A stretch of DNA of 64,000 bases from Methylorubrum populi (GCF_002355515.1 NZ_AP014809.1:558001-622000), one strand, 5' to 3'. Counted from the stretch's first letter, positions 36,391 to 45,931 are shown. A program made the numbers and translations. Notes: generated by a model not told the origin, from the sequence alone.

Positions 36391-38763
36391 ATGTCGGGGG
36401 CGGTTTCCGCGTCCCTGTCCGCGCGCGCGCGTGCGGACACGATCCTCGGGATCCAGCGTACGACCGGCACCGCGCAAGCTCGTCTCATGCGGGCGGAGAC
36501 GTGGCTTCGCTACGCGCTTCCGGCCCTGCTCGTCGTCTTCATGCTGACGCTGCTGGGCGTCGCGGTTCTGCAGATGCGCGGACGCCACGATCAGGCGATG
36601 CGCGTGGCCACCCGCGAGGTCGAAGCCTTCGCCCGCCTCGCAGCCCTGTCGCTCGCGAACGAGGCGGCCGCCACCGAAACGCGGCTCGAGCGCCTTCTTC
36701 CCGTCCACCTGCTGCCGGCCGGCTGCGAAATTCTGGTGATGGGTCCCTCCGGACGGATTCGCGCCGCCTATCCCCATCCGGCACCGGCCGACACCTTCGC
36801 GGGCTATCTCGCGGAGGGAGAGCCCATCGCCATCCTCGGCGAGAGCGCCGGGGCGATGACGGTGAATCTCCAGGCCGGCGGACAGGCCGTCGTCGCGGCG
36901 CGACGCCTGGCCGACGGGTCCGGCGAGGTCGCCGTCATCCAGCGGTTCGAGCCGATCACCGCCGATTGGTGGCGGATGTTCGGACATCACGCGGTTTCCC
37001 TTTCCGCCATCGCCCTCGTGCTGGCGGGAATGGCCACCGCCTACATCCTTCAGACGCAACGGGCGCAGGCCGCCGACGAGGTGTGCGAACTGGTCAAGCA
37101 GCGCCTCGACACGGCGCTCGGGCGTGGGCGCTGCGGCCTTTGGGATTGGGACATCGCCCGGGGCACGATCTTCTGGTCCGATTCGATGTACGCCCTGCTC
37201 GGCTACACCCCCGAACAGGACCTGCTCTCGTTCGGCGACGTGAACGCCCTGCTGCATGTCGAGGACGGCGACCTCTACAGCCTCGCCCGCCATCTCGCCG
37301 CGAGCCACGCCACCGTCGATCACGAGTTTCGCATCCGTAACGCCTCCGGCGAGTGGATCTGGCTGCGCACCCGCGCCGAGATCGTGGAGGATGCGACCGA
37401 CGGCAGTCGCCACCTCGTCGGCATCGCCATGGACGTCACCGAGCAGCGCCGCCTCGCCGAGTTCACCGCCACCGCCGACATGCGCCTGCGCGACGCGGTG
37501 GAGGCGATCTCCGAAGCCTTCGTGCTGTGGGACGCCGGCAACCGGCTGGTGCTGTGCAATTCGAAGTTTCGCGACCTGCACGCTCTCTCCAGCGAGGATG
37601 CGGTGCCGGGCCGCCGCTACGACGAGATCATGGGGCAAGGCGCTCTCCCCCCGGTGCGCCGAGGCATCCCCGGTCCGGAGCGCGGCACGTCGCGCACGTT
37701 CGAGGTCGAGCTCACCGACGGGCGCTGGCTCCAGGTCAGCGAGCGCCGCACCAAGGATGGCGGCTACGTCTCGGTCGGCACCGACATCACCAGCCTCAAG
37801 CGCCACCAGGAGCAACTCGTCGCCTCCGAGCGCGAGCTGATCGGCACGGTCAAGGACCTGAAGCGCTCCCGGCGCACCCTGGAAACCCAGACGCAGCAAC
37901 TCGCCGACCTCGCCGAACGCCACCTCGACCAGAAGGCCCGCGCCGAGATCGCCAACCAAGCCAAGTCCGAGTTCCTGGCCAATATGAGCCACGAGCTTCG
38001 CACGCCGCTCAACGCGATCATGGGCTTTGCCGAGTTGATGGAGAGCGAGGTTTACGGAGCGCTCGGCTCACCCCGCTACGCCGACTATTGCCGCGACATC
38101 CAGCAGAGCGGCACCTACCTGCTCTCGGTCATCGACGACATCCTGCACATGTCGCGCATCGAGGCGAAGCGGGTGAAGCTCGTGCGCCGCTCCATCGACC
38201 TCGATACGGCGCTCGCCTCGGCGGTGACGCTGGTGGCCAAGGAGGCCGCGACCAAGTCGGTTTCGATCGATATCGAGCTGGCCGGAACCCTGAGCGTGCT
38301 GGCCGACGAGCGGGCGCTTCAGCAGATCCTGCTCAACATCATCCAGAATGCGGTGAAGTTCACCCCGGAAGGCGGTCGCGTCGCGCTCCGCGGGCGCTCC
38401 TGCAACGGCTTCGCCCATCTTTTCATCGGCGATACCGGCATCGGGATTCCGAAGGCGGCGATCTCCAAGCTCGGTCGTCCGTTCGAGCAGGTCGAGACCA
38501 ACCTCACCCGCAGCTACAAGGGTTCCGGCCTCGGGCTCGCCATCGCCCGCTCCACCGCCGAGTTGCACGGTGGCTCGCTGCGCATCCGCTCCGAGGAAGG
38601 AGTCGGCACGCTGGTGCTCGTCCGGCTGCCGATGCCGACCCCCGACCGTCTGGCCGAGGTCGGCCGGGAAGCCGAGCGGGACGCGGTGACGGCAATTGGT
38701 GAACTCGCCGGTGCAACGCGGGCCAAAGTCGACACGGTCACGGCCCTCGAGCGCTCGCTCTGA
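36391..38763 (+). CDS. Membrane sensor histidine kinase, PleC/PdhS-like
   Basis: 790 residues. TM1 is near residues 40-62 and TM2 near 208-230, with a periplasmic domain between them. Two PAS domains follow (about 240-355 with HVEDGDLYSLARH; 365-470 with AISEAFVLWDAGNRLVLCNS). The dimerisation helix has H534 (LANMSHELRTPLNAIMGFAEL), then SGTYLLSVIDDILHMSRIEA, which is the DivJ/PleC/PdhS signature. The ATPase domain has N-box NIIQNAVKFTPEGG, G1 GDTGIGIP and G2 GSGLGLAIARS, all intact. In other alphaproteobacteria these kinases control DivK, CtrA and cell polarity. A good AGGTGG precedes the ATG. Signal unknown. Confidence 0.9.
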   Translation: MSGAVSASLSARARADTILGIQRTTGTAQARLMRAETWLRYALPALLVVFMLTLLGVAVLQMRGRHDQAMRVATREVEAFARLAALSLANEAAATETRLERLLPVHLLPAGCEILVMGPSGRIRAAYPHPAPADTFAGYLAEGEPIAILGESAGAMTVNLQAGGQAVVAARRLADGSGEVAVIQRFEPITADWWRMFGHHAVSLSAIALVLAGMATAYILQTQRAQAADEVCELVKQRLDTALGRGRCGLWDWDIARGTIFWSDSMYALLGYTPEQDLLSFGDVNALLHVEDGDLYSLARHLAASHATVDHEFRIRNASGEWIWLRTRAEIVEDATDGSRHLVGIAMDVTEQRRLAEFTATADMRLRDAVEAISEAFVLWDAGNRLVLCNSKFRDLHALSSEDAVPGRRYDEIMGQGALPPVRRGIPGPERGTSRTFEVELTDGRWLQVSERRTKDGGYVSVGTDITSLKRHQEQLVASERELIGTVKDLKRSRRTLETQTQQLADLAERHLDQKARAEIANQAKSEFLANMSHELRTPLNAIMGFAELMESEVYGALGSPRYADYCRDIQQSGTYLLSVIDDILHMSRIEAKRVKLVRRSIDLDTALASAVTLVAKEAATKSVSIDIELAGTLSVLADERALQQILLNIIQNAVKFTPEGGRVALRGRSCNGFAHLFIGDTGIGIPKAAISKLGRPFEQVETNLTRSYKGSGLGLAIARSTAELHGGSLRIRSEEGVGTLVLVRLPMPTPDRLAEVGREAERDAVTAIGELAGATRAKVDTVTALERSL

Positions 38764-38779
38764 CCGCCTGATTGCGGTC
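38762..38779 (+). terminator. Hairpin at the end of the PleC/PdhS-like kinase gene
   Basis: Perfect 6-bp stem GACCGC/GCGGTC with a 6-base loop, beginning inside the stop codon. No T run. Weak candidate terminator. Confidence 0.35.
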
Positions 38780-39200
38780 GGACGGCGCTCGCCGTGCCCG
38801 GCAGGCGCGTCGCGATCGGCGGCGGGCGATAGCGATGCGCCCCCTGCCCTTCCATGGGCAGCGATGCTCTCAACGACCCGGATCGGTTCCGCGCTTGGCC
38901 CCAGCCTCCGGCGAGCCGCCAGACGTCGGCGCCGAGGTTTGGGCCATGCCGGCCAGACACCCGCGGCTGTTCAGGCACCTTTCACGCCGCTGACAACGAC
39001 CTACGGCAAAGAACGGGATCAGTGACGGGGTTCCGTTCCCGAAGCCGTGGACGCAGGCGCCCGCCAGACGTGCAGCGGCGATCACGAGGCCGCCGGACAT
39101 AGCCGAGATGATCGCCCGATCGTTGATGTCCTTTCGCTCTTGGCACGACAAAGAGGCGTCGGGACCGGTCATGTCCGATTCGGCTTGAAGGGAAGCATCC
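38764..39200. other. Intergenic region between sensor kinase and arginase
   Basis: About 440 bases. Several short frames on both strands have no ribosome binding site and look like shadows. The part next to arginase (39100-39200) is AT-richer and probably holds its promoter. No repeat or RNA found. Confidence 0.4.
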
Positions 39201-40130
39201 ATGCCGTCGTCGACCATCGAACTCATCGGCGCTCCGATCGAGATCGGCACGAGCGAGCCCGGAGCCGTGATGGGTCCGGCCGCTCTGCGCACCGCCGGGC
39301 TGATGCGGGTGTTGCACGATCTCGGGCTCACGGTCCGCGACGCCGGTGATCTCACCCCCGACGGCACGCCAGGGCAGCAGCGCGACCTCCCGGCGATCCG
39401 CGCCTGGATGACGGAGATCTCGCGCGCCGTGGAAACGGCCCTGAATGGTGGGAGCCTGCCGCTCGTCATGGGCGGCGACCACAGTCTGTCGCTCGGTTCG
39501 ATCGACGGAGCCCTGCGCCATTGCCGTCGCACCGGCCAGCCGCTCTTCGTGCTCTGGCTCGACGCCCATGCCGACTTCAACACCCTGGAGACCTCGCCCT
39601 CCGGGAACGTCCACGGCATGCCCCTGGCCGCCCTGTGTGGCGAGCCCGGCTTCGACGCGCTGTTCGACGGCGAACCGCGTCCCTTGCTCGATCCGCGCCG
39701 TGTCCATCTGTTCGGCCTGCGCTCCATCGATGCCGGGGAGCGGGCCATCGTCACGCAGCGGCACGTGAACGTCGTCGACATGCGCACCATCGACGAGTTC
39801 GGCGTCGTGGCGCCGCTGCGCCGCATCCTCGACCGGGTGGCGGCCGAGAACGGACACCTGCATGCGAGCTTCGACGTGGACTTCCTCGATCCGACCATCG
39901 CGCCCGGCGTCGGCACGACGGTGCCGGGCGGGGCGACGTTCCGCGAGGCGCACCTCATCATGGAGATGCTGTGCGATTCAGGGCTGGTCGGCTCCCTCGA
40001 CGTGGTGGAGCTGAACCCGTTCCTCGACGAGCGCGGGCGCAGCGCCCGGGTGCTGGTCGAGCTGGTGGCGAGCCTGTTCGGCCGCCGCATCATCGACCGG
40101 CCGACCGACGTGCCGCCGCTGGAGGCGTGA
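39201..40130 (+). CDS. rocF: Arginase
   Basis: 309 residues. Hydrolyses arginine to ornithine and urea; the two-manganese site is built from GGDHSLSLGS, LDAHADFNT and SFDVDFLDP, all present. The C-terminal VVELNPFLDERGRSA carries the Glu of the active site. The urea produced could feed nitrogen metabolism. Single gene, convergent with zwf; only 35 bases separate the stops. The related enzymes agmatinase and formiminoglutamase cannot be fully excluded, but the arginase-type pattern fits best. Confidence 0.9.
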   Translation: MPSSTIELIGAPIEIGTSEPGAVMGPAALRTAGLMRVLHDLGLTVRDAGDLTPDGTPGQQRDLPAIRAWMTEISRAVETALNGGSLPLVMGGDHSLSLGSIDGALRHCRRTGQPLFVLWLDAHADFNTLETSPSGNVHGMPLAALCGEPGFDALFDGEPRPLLDPRRVHLFGLRSIDAGERAIVTQRHVNVVDMRTIDEFGVVAPLRRILDRVAAENGHLHASFDVDFLDPTIAPGVGTTVPGGATFREAHLIMEMLCDSGLVGSLDVVELNPFLDERGRSARVLVELVASLFGRRIIDRPTDVPPLEA

Positions 40131-40165
40131 GCGGCCCCCGCCGTCCGCCTCCTGCGGCTGAGAAG

Positions 40166-41644
40166 TCAGCCGATCTCCTCATGCCAGGTGCGGCCGTCGC
40201 GCTCGATCAGCGCGATCGAGGCGGTCGGCCCCCAGCTTCCGGCGGCGTAGGGGCGCGGCGGCTCGGGGCGGTCGGCCCAGGCCTTGAGCAGGGTGTCGGC
40301 CCAGGCCCAGGCCACCTCCACCTCGTCGCGGCGCATGAACAGGGTGGCGTTGCCGCGCACCACATCCATCAGCAGGCGCTCGTAGGCGTCGGGATAGCGC
40401 TGCTTGAACGTCTCCTCGAAGGAGATGTCGAGATTGGTCGGGCGCAGGCGCATGCCGCCGGGCCCCGGATCCTTGGTCATCACTTCGAGCTTCATCCCCT
40501 CCTCCGGCTGGAGCCGGATGACGAGGCGGTTCGGCTCGCGCCCGAAGGCGTCGGCGGGGAAGATCGAGAAGGGCGAGGCGCGGAACTGCACCACGATCTC
40601 GGACAGCTTCTTCGGCAGGCGCTTGCCGGTGCGGACGTAGAACGGCACGCCGGCCCAGCGGCCGCTGCGGACCTCGAGCTTGAGGGCGACGAAGGTCTCG
40701 GTCCGGCTCGCGGCCTCGCTGCCGAGATCGGCCTGGTAGCCCTCCACCGGCCGCCCGCCGACCGCACCCGCCGCGTATTGCCCACGCACCGTCACGGCCT
40801 GCACGTCGGCGGCGGTGATGGGCTTGAGGGCGCGCAGCACCTTCAGCTTCTCGTCGCGCACGGAATTGGCGTCGAGCGAGATCGGGCTCTCCATCGCCGT
40901 GAGGCAAAGAAGCTGAAGGATGTGGTTCTGCACCATGTCGCGCAGGGCGCCCGAGGTGTCGTAGTAGCCGCCGCGCCCCTCGACGCCGACCGTCTCACCC
41001 ACCGTGATCTGCACGTGGTCGATCACGTCGGCATTCCAGAGTCGTTCGAAGATCGTGTTGGCGAAGCGCAGGGCCAGCAGGTTTTGCACCGTCTCCTTGC
41101 CGAGATAGTGGTCGATGCGGAAGATCTGGCTCTCGGGAAACACAGCGCCGACCGCGTCGTTGATGGCGCGGGCCGATTTCAGATCCTTGCCGATCGGCTT
41201 CTCGAGGACGACCCGGCTGTTCTCGCCGATCAGCCCGTAACGGTCGAGGTTGCGGCAGATCGAACCGTAGAGGTCGGGCGAGGTGGCGAGGTAATAGGGC
41301 CGGATGCGGTCGGGCCGCTCGTCGAGCAGGGTCTTCAGCTCGTCCCAGCCGTCGTCGCCCAGCGCGTCGACCGCCACGTAGAACAGGTGATCGAGGAAGC
41401 CCGCGAGCCTCGCCTCGTCGATCTCGGCCGGCGGCACGAAGCTTTTCAGGGCGTCCCGAGCGTGCTCCCGGAATTCCTCCACGGTCATGTGACTGCGCGA
41501 GGCGCCGATGATGCGGCTTGTCTCGGGGATCTGGGCGTCGCGGTAGCGCTGGTAGAGGGCCGGCAGGAGCTTGCGCTGGGTCAGGTCGCCGGTGGCGCCG
41601 AACACGACGTAATCGAAGGGCGAGACGGGGATGATGGTGGCCAA
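40166..41644 (-). CDS. zwf: Glucose-6-phosphate dehydrogenase
   Basis: 492 residues from an unusual TTG start at 41644. GGGAG lies six bases before it, and the protein then begins at ATIIPVSPFDYVVFGATGDL, the standard G6PD start, so the long open frame further upstream is not used. The nucleotide motif is GATGDLTQRKLLPALYQ and the substrate site is RIDHYLGKETVQNLL. It makes 6-phosphogluconolactone and NAD(P)H, feeding the oxidative pentose-phosphate and Entner-Doudoroff routes. Partner genes (pgl, gnd, edd) are not in the window. Confidence 0.95.
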   Translation of the reverse strand: MATIIPVSPFDYVVFGATGDLTQRKLLPALYQRYRDAQIPETSRIIGASRSHMTVEEFREHARDALKSFVPPAEIDEARLAGFLDHLFYVAVDALGDDGWDELKTLLDERPDRIRPYYLATSPDLYGSICRNLDRYGLIGENSRVVLEKPIGKDLKSARAINDAVGAVFPESQIFRIDHYLGKETVQNLLALRFANTIFERLWNADVIDHVQITVGETVGVEGRGGYYDTSGALRDMVQNHILQLLCLTAMESPISLDANSVRDEKLKVLRALKPITAADVQAVTVRGQYAAGAVGGRPVEGYQADLGSEAASRTETFVALKLEVRSGRWAGVPFYVRTGKRLPKKLSEIVVQFRASPFSIFPADAFGREPNRLVIRLQPEEGMKLEVMTKDPGPGGMRLRPTNLDISFEETFKQRYPDAYERLLMDVVRGNATLFMRRDEVEVAWAWADTLLKAWADRPEPPRPYAAGSWGPTASIALIERDGRTWHEEIG

Positions 41645-41882
41645 GCGCGGCTCCCATGTTTCGCGCGGGGTTCGAGGCTCAGAAGCGCCGGAACAGCATT
41701 CCTGCAACTCCGCGCCCCTCACCCGATCGTCTGACGGAGCACCCAGCGGCGTCCGGCACGGTGGGTTATCGGTTCGCAGCGAGGCCTTGCAAGTGCGCTG
41801 CCGAACAAACGGCCGACACTCCGGGGCAACGGGCGGGCCGCTGCCGGAGAGGCCGTCGCTGCCGCAGGCGGCTGCGGCCCTG

Positions 41883-42266
41883 TCAGCCGGAGAAGTCGCG
41901 GCTCCGGCGCGAGCCGATGGAGCTGTAGTTCGGGGGCAGCTGATCGGTGGCCGCGGGCTTCTTCTCCTCGGCAACGGTCAGCTTGGCGATGCGCTCGATG
42001 CGCACGCCAGCGTAGTTGCCTCTCCGCCAAGCGAGGTTGACCCGCAGAACGAAGTCCCGGCCCAGAATCCTGAGCATGAACGAGGCCGGGAGGATGTAGG
42101 CCTCGGGAACGCCGAGCTTAGCCCCAGACTTCGAGATGTCCTTGATGTTACACGGTATCTCGGTGCCGTCGAACAGTCGGATCAGTGCGATCCAGTTGGT
42201 GGCGGTCCGCTCCTCGCGCCGCGCGGTGGGAGAGGTCTCGACCGTTGCAGAGTCGTCTTCCGACAT
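41883..42266 (-). CDS. PilZ-domain protein
   Basis: 127 residues from ATG 42266. The PilZ c-di-GMP-binding pattern is visible as ARREERTATNWIALIRLFDG and then PCNIKDISKSGAKLGV (the RxxxR and D/NxSxxG motifs). The tail has a basic Ser/Arg stretch (SIGSRRSRDFSG). It probably senses c-di-GMP; the degenerate EAL protein at 4470 is another c-di-GMP-related gene in the window. Upstream starts (42311 and 42428) would only add Pro/Ser-rich residues. Single gene. Confidence 0.83.
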   Translation of the reverse strand: MSEDDSATVETSPTARREERTATNWIALIRLFDGTEIPCNIKDISKSGAKLGVPEAYILPASFMLRILGRDFVLRVNLAWRRGNYAGVRIERIAKLTVAEEKKPAATDQLPPNYSSIGSRRSRDFSG

Positions 42267-42730
42267 CAGCTCTGACGGGAAACCGCCAACGGGTGAAGGG
42301 GGGCTCGGCATAAGGGCCACGGCAAGATGCGTTTCGAGGCCCACGCTATCGGTAAAGTGTTGATGCAAGATGTGCAGCGCGGCCGGCCATCCTTCCGCCA
42401 AGCCGCGGACCCGCGCGGATCCGATCACATCTTCATCAGAGAACCCATCCCTGCCGGAAAACGTATTTTCGATTACGCATGCGATATGAGCACTTACAGG
42501 CCCGATACGGACCCCGGATCCGCCACAACGCGAGACGTAGCCATTGAACGATCTGCCATATCAGCGTCTTACGCGACTTATCGCATTGCAAAACAAGCCG
42601 GCTCTTCTTGCACCGCAACGAAAATAGTTCGTGACGCCGAGCACAAACCGGCTTGCAAGCGATGAACAGCTGATTAACGTGCTCTCATCGAGACGCGTTC
42701 GATGTTTGACCCCTGGCAGGGAGCGGTCCC
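42267..42730. other. Intergenic region upstream of 53-residue ORF
   Basis: About 460 bases, with an AT-rich stretch near 42450-42680. It holds a short open frame at 42486-42665 on the plus strand with no ribosome binding site, probably chance. Promoters for the PilZ gene and the small ORF should be here. Nothing else supported. Confidence 0.35.
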
Positions 42731-42892
42731 ATGTCCGAGCTCATCCGCGTGAAACCGACCCACGACGGCACCTATACCGTCTATCGTGGGTCCATGGCCC
42801 TCGTCTCGGGCCTGACGAGGCTGCAGGCCGAACGCTACGAGGCGAGCATCGCCCGTCAGCAGCGCGGGCTCTCACCCCTCGTCGGCGCCTGA
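42731..42892 (+). CDS. 53-residue hypothetical protein
   Basis: MSELIRVKPTHDGTYTVYRG starts the protein and it continues with SMALVSGLTRLQAERYEASIA and a Gln/Arg-rich tail. The pattern of a short beta hairpin followed by a helix suggests a compact folded domain. GGGAG is placed eight bases before the ATG. It is too short for most gene callers and has no recognised family. It ends 21 bases before a convergent hairpin shared with cutA. Confidence 0.6.
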   Translation: MSELIRVKPTHDGTYTVYRGSMALVSGLTRLQAERYEASIARQQRGLSPLVGA

Positions 42893-42913
42893 GGCGCCCG
42901 ACCGACGACTTGA

Positions 42914-42943
42914 GGGCGCGGCTCCGATGAGGAGTCCGCGCCC
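42914..42943. terminator. Hairpin between the 53-residue ORF and cutA
   Basis: GGGCGCGG-CTCC pairs with GGAG-T-CCGCGCCC around loop GATGA, with one unpaired base. It is 21 bases after the small ORF stop and lies between convergent genes. It is followed on the plus strand by TTCGCTT. Confidence 0.6.
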
Positions 42944-42960
42944 TTCGCTTGTCGACCGCG

Positions 42961-43284
42961 TCACGCGAAGCCCGTCTCCGCGCGGATCCAGGCGGCGGTG
43001 TCGGGATCGGCATCGGCGACCGGCAGATGAAGGATGATCGGCGTTTCGTAGGGATGGAGCCGCTTTAGCTCGGCCGCGAGGGCGTCGGCCAAGCCTTCGC
43101 GGCTCTTGACGATGGCGACCACCTCCGTGCCGCGCTCGACCGTGCCCTTCCAGGCGTAGACCGATTGCATCCCCGGGATCACGTTCACGCAGGCCGCGAG
43201 GCGGGCGCGCACCAGCGCCTCGCCGACATCCAGCGCGATCGCGGCATCGGGAAAGGTCGTGTAGACGAGGAGCGGGCGCTCCAT
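42961..43284 (-). CDS. cutA: Divalent-cation tolerance protein CutA
   Basis: 107 residues, the normal CutA size; forms a very stable cytosolic trimer. The family blocks LVYTTFPDAAIALDVGEALV, RLAACVNVIPGMQSVYAWKG and RLHPYETPIILHLPV are all visible. The family is linked with metal tolerance, but its exact biochemistry is unsettled. The in-frame upstream extension to 43431 is an unlikely start. Divergent from nadK. Confidence 0.93.
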   Translation of the reverse strand: MERPLLVYTTFPDAAIALDVGEALVRARLAACVNVIPGMQSVYAWKGTVERGTEVVAIVKSREGLADALAAELKRLHPYETPIILHLPVADADPDTAAWIRAETGFA

Positions 43285-43387
43285 GCTATGGCTCTCCCTC
43301 GGCAGGCCGGTGTCCACTCGGGTGTCCGGTGCGTGCCCCGAGTGAGACCGGCTCGGCCTCTTCCCGTCAACAGGGCTGACTGTACGG

Positions 43388-44158
43388 ATGCCGCGTCGCT
43401 TTTCACGGATCGCCTTCGTGGCGAGCCCCACGGCCGACGCGCGGGAGGCGGCGGACCTGCTGATGCGCCGCTACGATCACGTTCCTCCCGAGGAGGCGGA
43501 CGTGGTCGTGGCGCTCGGCGGCGACGGATTGATGCTGCAGGTGCTGCACCGGTTCATGAACGCGCCCAAGCCGATCTACGGCATGAATCGCGGCACGGTC
43601 GGCTTCCTGATGAACGAGTTCCGCGAGGAAGGGCTGCTCGACCGTCTGGAGGCGACCAAGCGCTCGACGATTCACCCGATGACGATGATCGCCACCGACA
43701 CGGAGGGACGAAGCCACACGGCGCGGGCGATCAACGAGGTGTACATGCTGCGCCAGACCCACCAGACCGCCAAGCTGCGGGTCTCGGTGGACGACCATGT
43801 GCGCCTGCCCGAGCTGATCGCCGACGGCATCCTCGCCGCCACGCCTGCCGGCTCGACCGCCTACAACCTGTCGGTCGGTGGGCCGATCCTGCCGCTGAAC
43901 GCGCATCTCCTGGCGCTGACGCCGATCTCGGCCTTCCGGCCCCGGCGCTGGCGCGGCGCGCTGCTGCCGAACTACGCCCGCATCCGCATCGACGTGATCG
44001 ACGCCGAGCACCGTCCCGTCGCGGCGGTGGCCGATCACACCGAGTTCCGACGGGTCTGCACGGTGGAGACCTGGCTCGACCACGCCACCAACCTCGTGCT
44101 TCTGCACGATCCCGGGCATAGCCTGGAGGAGCGCATCCTGCGCGAGCAGTTCGGCTGA
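43388..44158 (+). CDS. nadK: NAD kinase
   Basis: 256 residues. Phosphorylates NAD to NADP in the cytosol. The diagnostic GGDG is at residues 44-47 (VVALGGDGLML), followed by IYGMNRGTVGFLMN, the INEVYM segment and TPAGSTAYNLSVGGPILPL. Supplies NADP for Zwf-type reactions and fatty acid synthesis. No ribosome binding site better than average precedes the ATG. It is divergent from cutA and convergent with the SdhAF4-like gene. Confidence 0.95.
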   Translation: MPRRFSRIAFVASPTADAREAADLLMRRYDHVPPEEADVVVALGGDGLMLQVLHRFMNAPKPIYGMNRGTVGFLMNEFREEGLLDRLEATKRSTIHPMTMIATDTEGRSHTARAINEVYMLRQTHQTAKLRVSVDDHVRLPELIADGILAATPAGSTAYNLSVGGPILPLNAHLLALTPISAFRPRRWRGALLPNYARIRIDVIDAEHRPVAAVADHTEFRRVCTVETWLDHATNLVLLHDPGHSLEERILREQFG

Positions 44159-44237
44159 TCCGGCTCGCCGACGCGCTTGGCCGGCTTCTGCGCGGGCTCG
44201 CCGATGAGCTGTCCGCTTGGGTCGGGTGAATACCCTA

Positions 44238-44462
44238 TCAGAAGTCGCTGGCGAGGCCCTTCACCTCCCAATCCTCGTAGCGAACCGGCTCCAGGCCGCC
44301 ACGTCCCAGCGTCTCGGGCCGTTCGGCGATCTTGGCCGCGCGGGCGTCGATGGCCGCGCGGCGCTCGGCCGCCTCCGCCAGCGCCCTCTGCGCCGCCGGG
44401 GTCAAGGCGCGCGTCTCCGTGTTCGTCCGGTCAACCTCTTCCCGCGTACCCGCCTGGGTCAT
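44238..44462 (-). CDS. DUF1674 / SdhAF4-like succinate dehydrogenase assembly factor
   Basis: 74 residues. The conserved C-terminus GGLEPVRYEDWEVKGLASDF is the DUF1674 signature shared with eukaryotic SDHAF4, which binds flavinylated SdhA. The rest is an Ala/Arg/Glu-rich helix. AAGGA is placed seven bases before ATG 44462. It lies beside, and divergent from, rsmB, an arrangement I recall from other alphaproteobacteria. Succinate dehydrogenase genes are not in the window. Confidence 0.85.
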   Translation of the reverse strand: MTQAGTREEVDRTNTETRALTPAAQRALAEAAERRAAIDARAAKIAERPETLGRGGLEPVRYEDWEVKGLASDF

Positions 44463-44566
44463 GCCGATTTCCTTCATCGCTTGCATCCCTCGCCGACAGA
44501 TGTGACTGCATCGGCTCCGGGGCGAGACCCCGTCGACCCCTTTTAGCTGAGAACGGCCTTTCCCGC

Positions 44567-45931
44567 GTGGCATCGACCTCCAACCGCCAAACGCCGCCCG
44601 CCTTCGACGCGACCGTACCGGGTCTCGCCGCGCGCCACGTCGCGCGCGAGGCTGTGGCGACCCTGCTCGGACCTGCCCGCGGCCTCGCCCTCGAAGATGC
44701 CCTTGCCCAGGCCGGCCGCGTCGCGCGGCTCGACGCCGGCGAGGCCGCGCTGGCCCGGGCGATCGCCACGGCGAGCTTCCGCCGGCTCGGCTTCATCAAG
44801 GCGGCGCTCGCCGCACGCCTGCGCGACGGCCTCCCGGTAGACCGGCCGCATCTCCTCGCCCTGCTGGTGACCGGCGCGGCGCAGATCCTCGATCTCGCGG
44901 TCGCCGACCACGCCGCGGTCGATCTCTCGGTACGCCTCGCCAAGGCGGACGCGCAACTCCAGCACCTCGCGCCCCTCGTCAACGCCGTGCTGCGCCGGAT
45001 CGCTCGCCAGCGCGATGCGATCCGGGCGCAGGAGGGCGATCCGCTCGCGCACAATACGCCGGATTGGCTCGCCCGGCGCTGGCGGGCGACCTACGGCGAG
45101 GCGGAGGCGCAGCGCATCGCCGCCGCTCATCTGGAGGGCGCGGCGGTGGATCTCACCGTTCCGCGCGACCGCGAGACCTGGGCCGAGCGGCTCGGTGGCC
45201 TCTCCCTCGACCTGGGATCGATCCGTCTTGCCGAGGTGCGGGATTCGGTCGCCGAGCTTCCCGGCTATGCCGAGGGCGCGTGGTGGGTGCAGGACGCCGC
45301 CGCCGCCCTGCCGGTGCGGCTGCTCGCACCTGGCCCGGGCGAGCGCGTCGCCGACCTCTGCGCGGCGCCGGGCGGCAAGACGGCGCAGATCGCGGCGGCA
45401 GGCGCGACGGTGACCGCCGTCGATCGCTCGGCCGCGCGGCTGGAACGGCTCGGCCGCAATCTCGAGCGTCTCGGTCTCAGTGCCGAGGTGCGGGCGGCCG
45501 ATGCCCTGGAACTGCCGGAGGATGCGCCCTTCGACGCGGTGCTGCTCGATGCCCCCTGCTCGGCGACCGGTACGATCCGCCGCCACCCCGACGTCGCCTG
45601 GACGAAGAGCGAGACGGACGTGATCCGCCTCGCCGGCCTCCAGCGCCGGCTCCTCGACAAGGCCGCGCGGCTGACGCGCCCGGGCGGACGCCTCGTCTAC
45701 TGCACCTGCTCCCTGGAGTCCGAGGAGGGCGGCGGACAGATCGCGGATTTCCTGAACCGCAACCCTGATTTCGAACGGATCGCCGTCACCCCGGACCAGT
45801 TGGCCGGCCATGCCGAGTTGATCGATGCCGCCGGCGACCTGCGCACCCTGCCGAGCCATCTCGCCGGCGGCACCGGCCGGGCGGGCGGGCTCGACGGCTT
45901 CTTCGCGAGCGTGCTGCGGCAACGGGGGTGA
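44567..45931 (+). CDS. rsmB: 16S rRNA (cytosine-967 C5)-methyltransferase RsmB
   Basis: 454 residues from GTG 44567 (VASTSNRQTPPAFDATVPGL). The N-terminal NusB-like domain (about 20-150) has ARHVAREAVATLL and HLAPLVNAVLRRIARQRD. The SAM-binding domain has VADLCAAPGGKTAQIAAA, AVDRSAARLERLGRN, LLDAPCSATGTIRRHPDVAW and the nucleophilic Cys in YCTCSLESEEG. The enzyme adds a C5 methyl to C967 of 16S rRNA. The longer upstream frame overlaps the SdhAF4 gene and is not coding. Confidence 0.93.
   Translation: MASTSNRQTPPAFDATVPGLAARHVAREAVATLLGPARGLALEDALAQAGRVARLDAGEAALARAIATASFRRLGFIKAALAARLRDGLPVDRPHLLALLVTGAAQILDLAVADHAAVDLSVRLAKADAQLQHLAPLVNAVLRRIARQRDAIRAQEGDPLAHNTPDWLARRWRATYGEAEAQRIAAAHLEGAAVDLTVPRDRETWAERLGGLSLDLGSIRLAEVRDSVAELPGYAEGAWWVQDAAAALPVRLLAPGPGERVADLCAAPGGKTAQIAAAGATVTAVDRSAARLERLGRNLERLGLSAEVRAADALELPEDAPFDAVLLDAPCSATGTIRRHPDVAWTKSETDVIRLAGLQRRLLDKAARLTRPGGRLVYCTCSLESEEGGGQIADFLNRNPDFERIAVTPDQLAGHAELIDAAGDLRTLPSHLAGGTGRAGGLDGFFASVLRQRG

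Noticed and set aside
42486..42665. Possible 59-residue ORF upstream of the 53-residue gene
   Set aside because: No ribosome binding site and no protein-like composition beyond chance.
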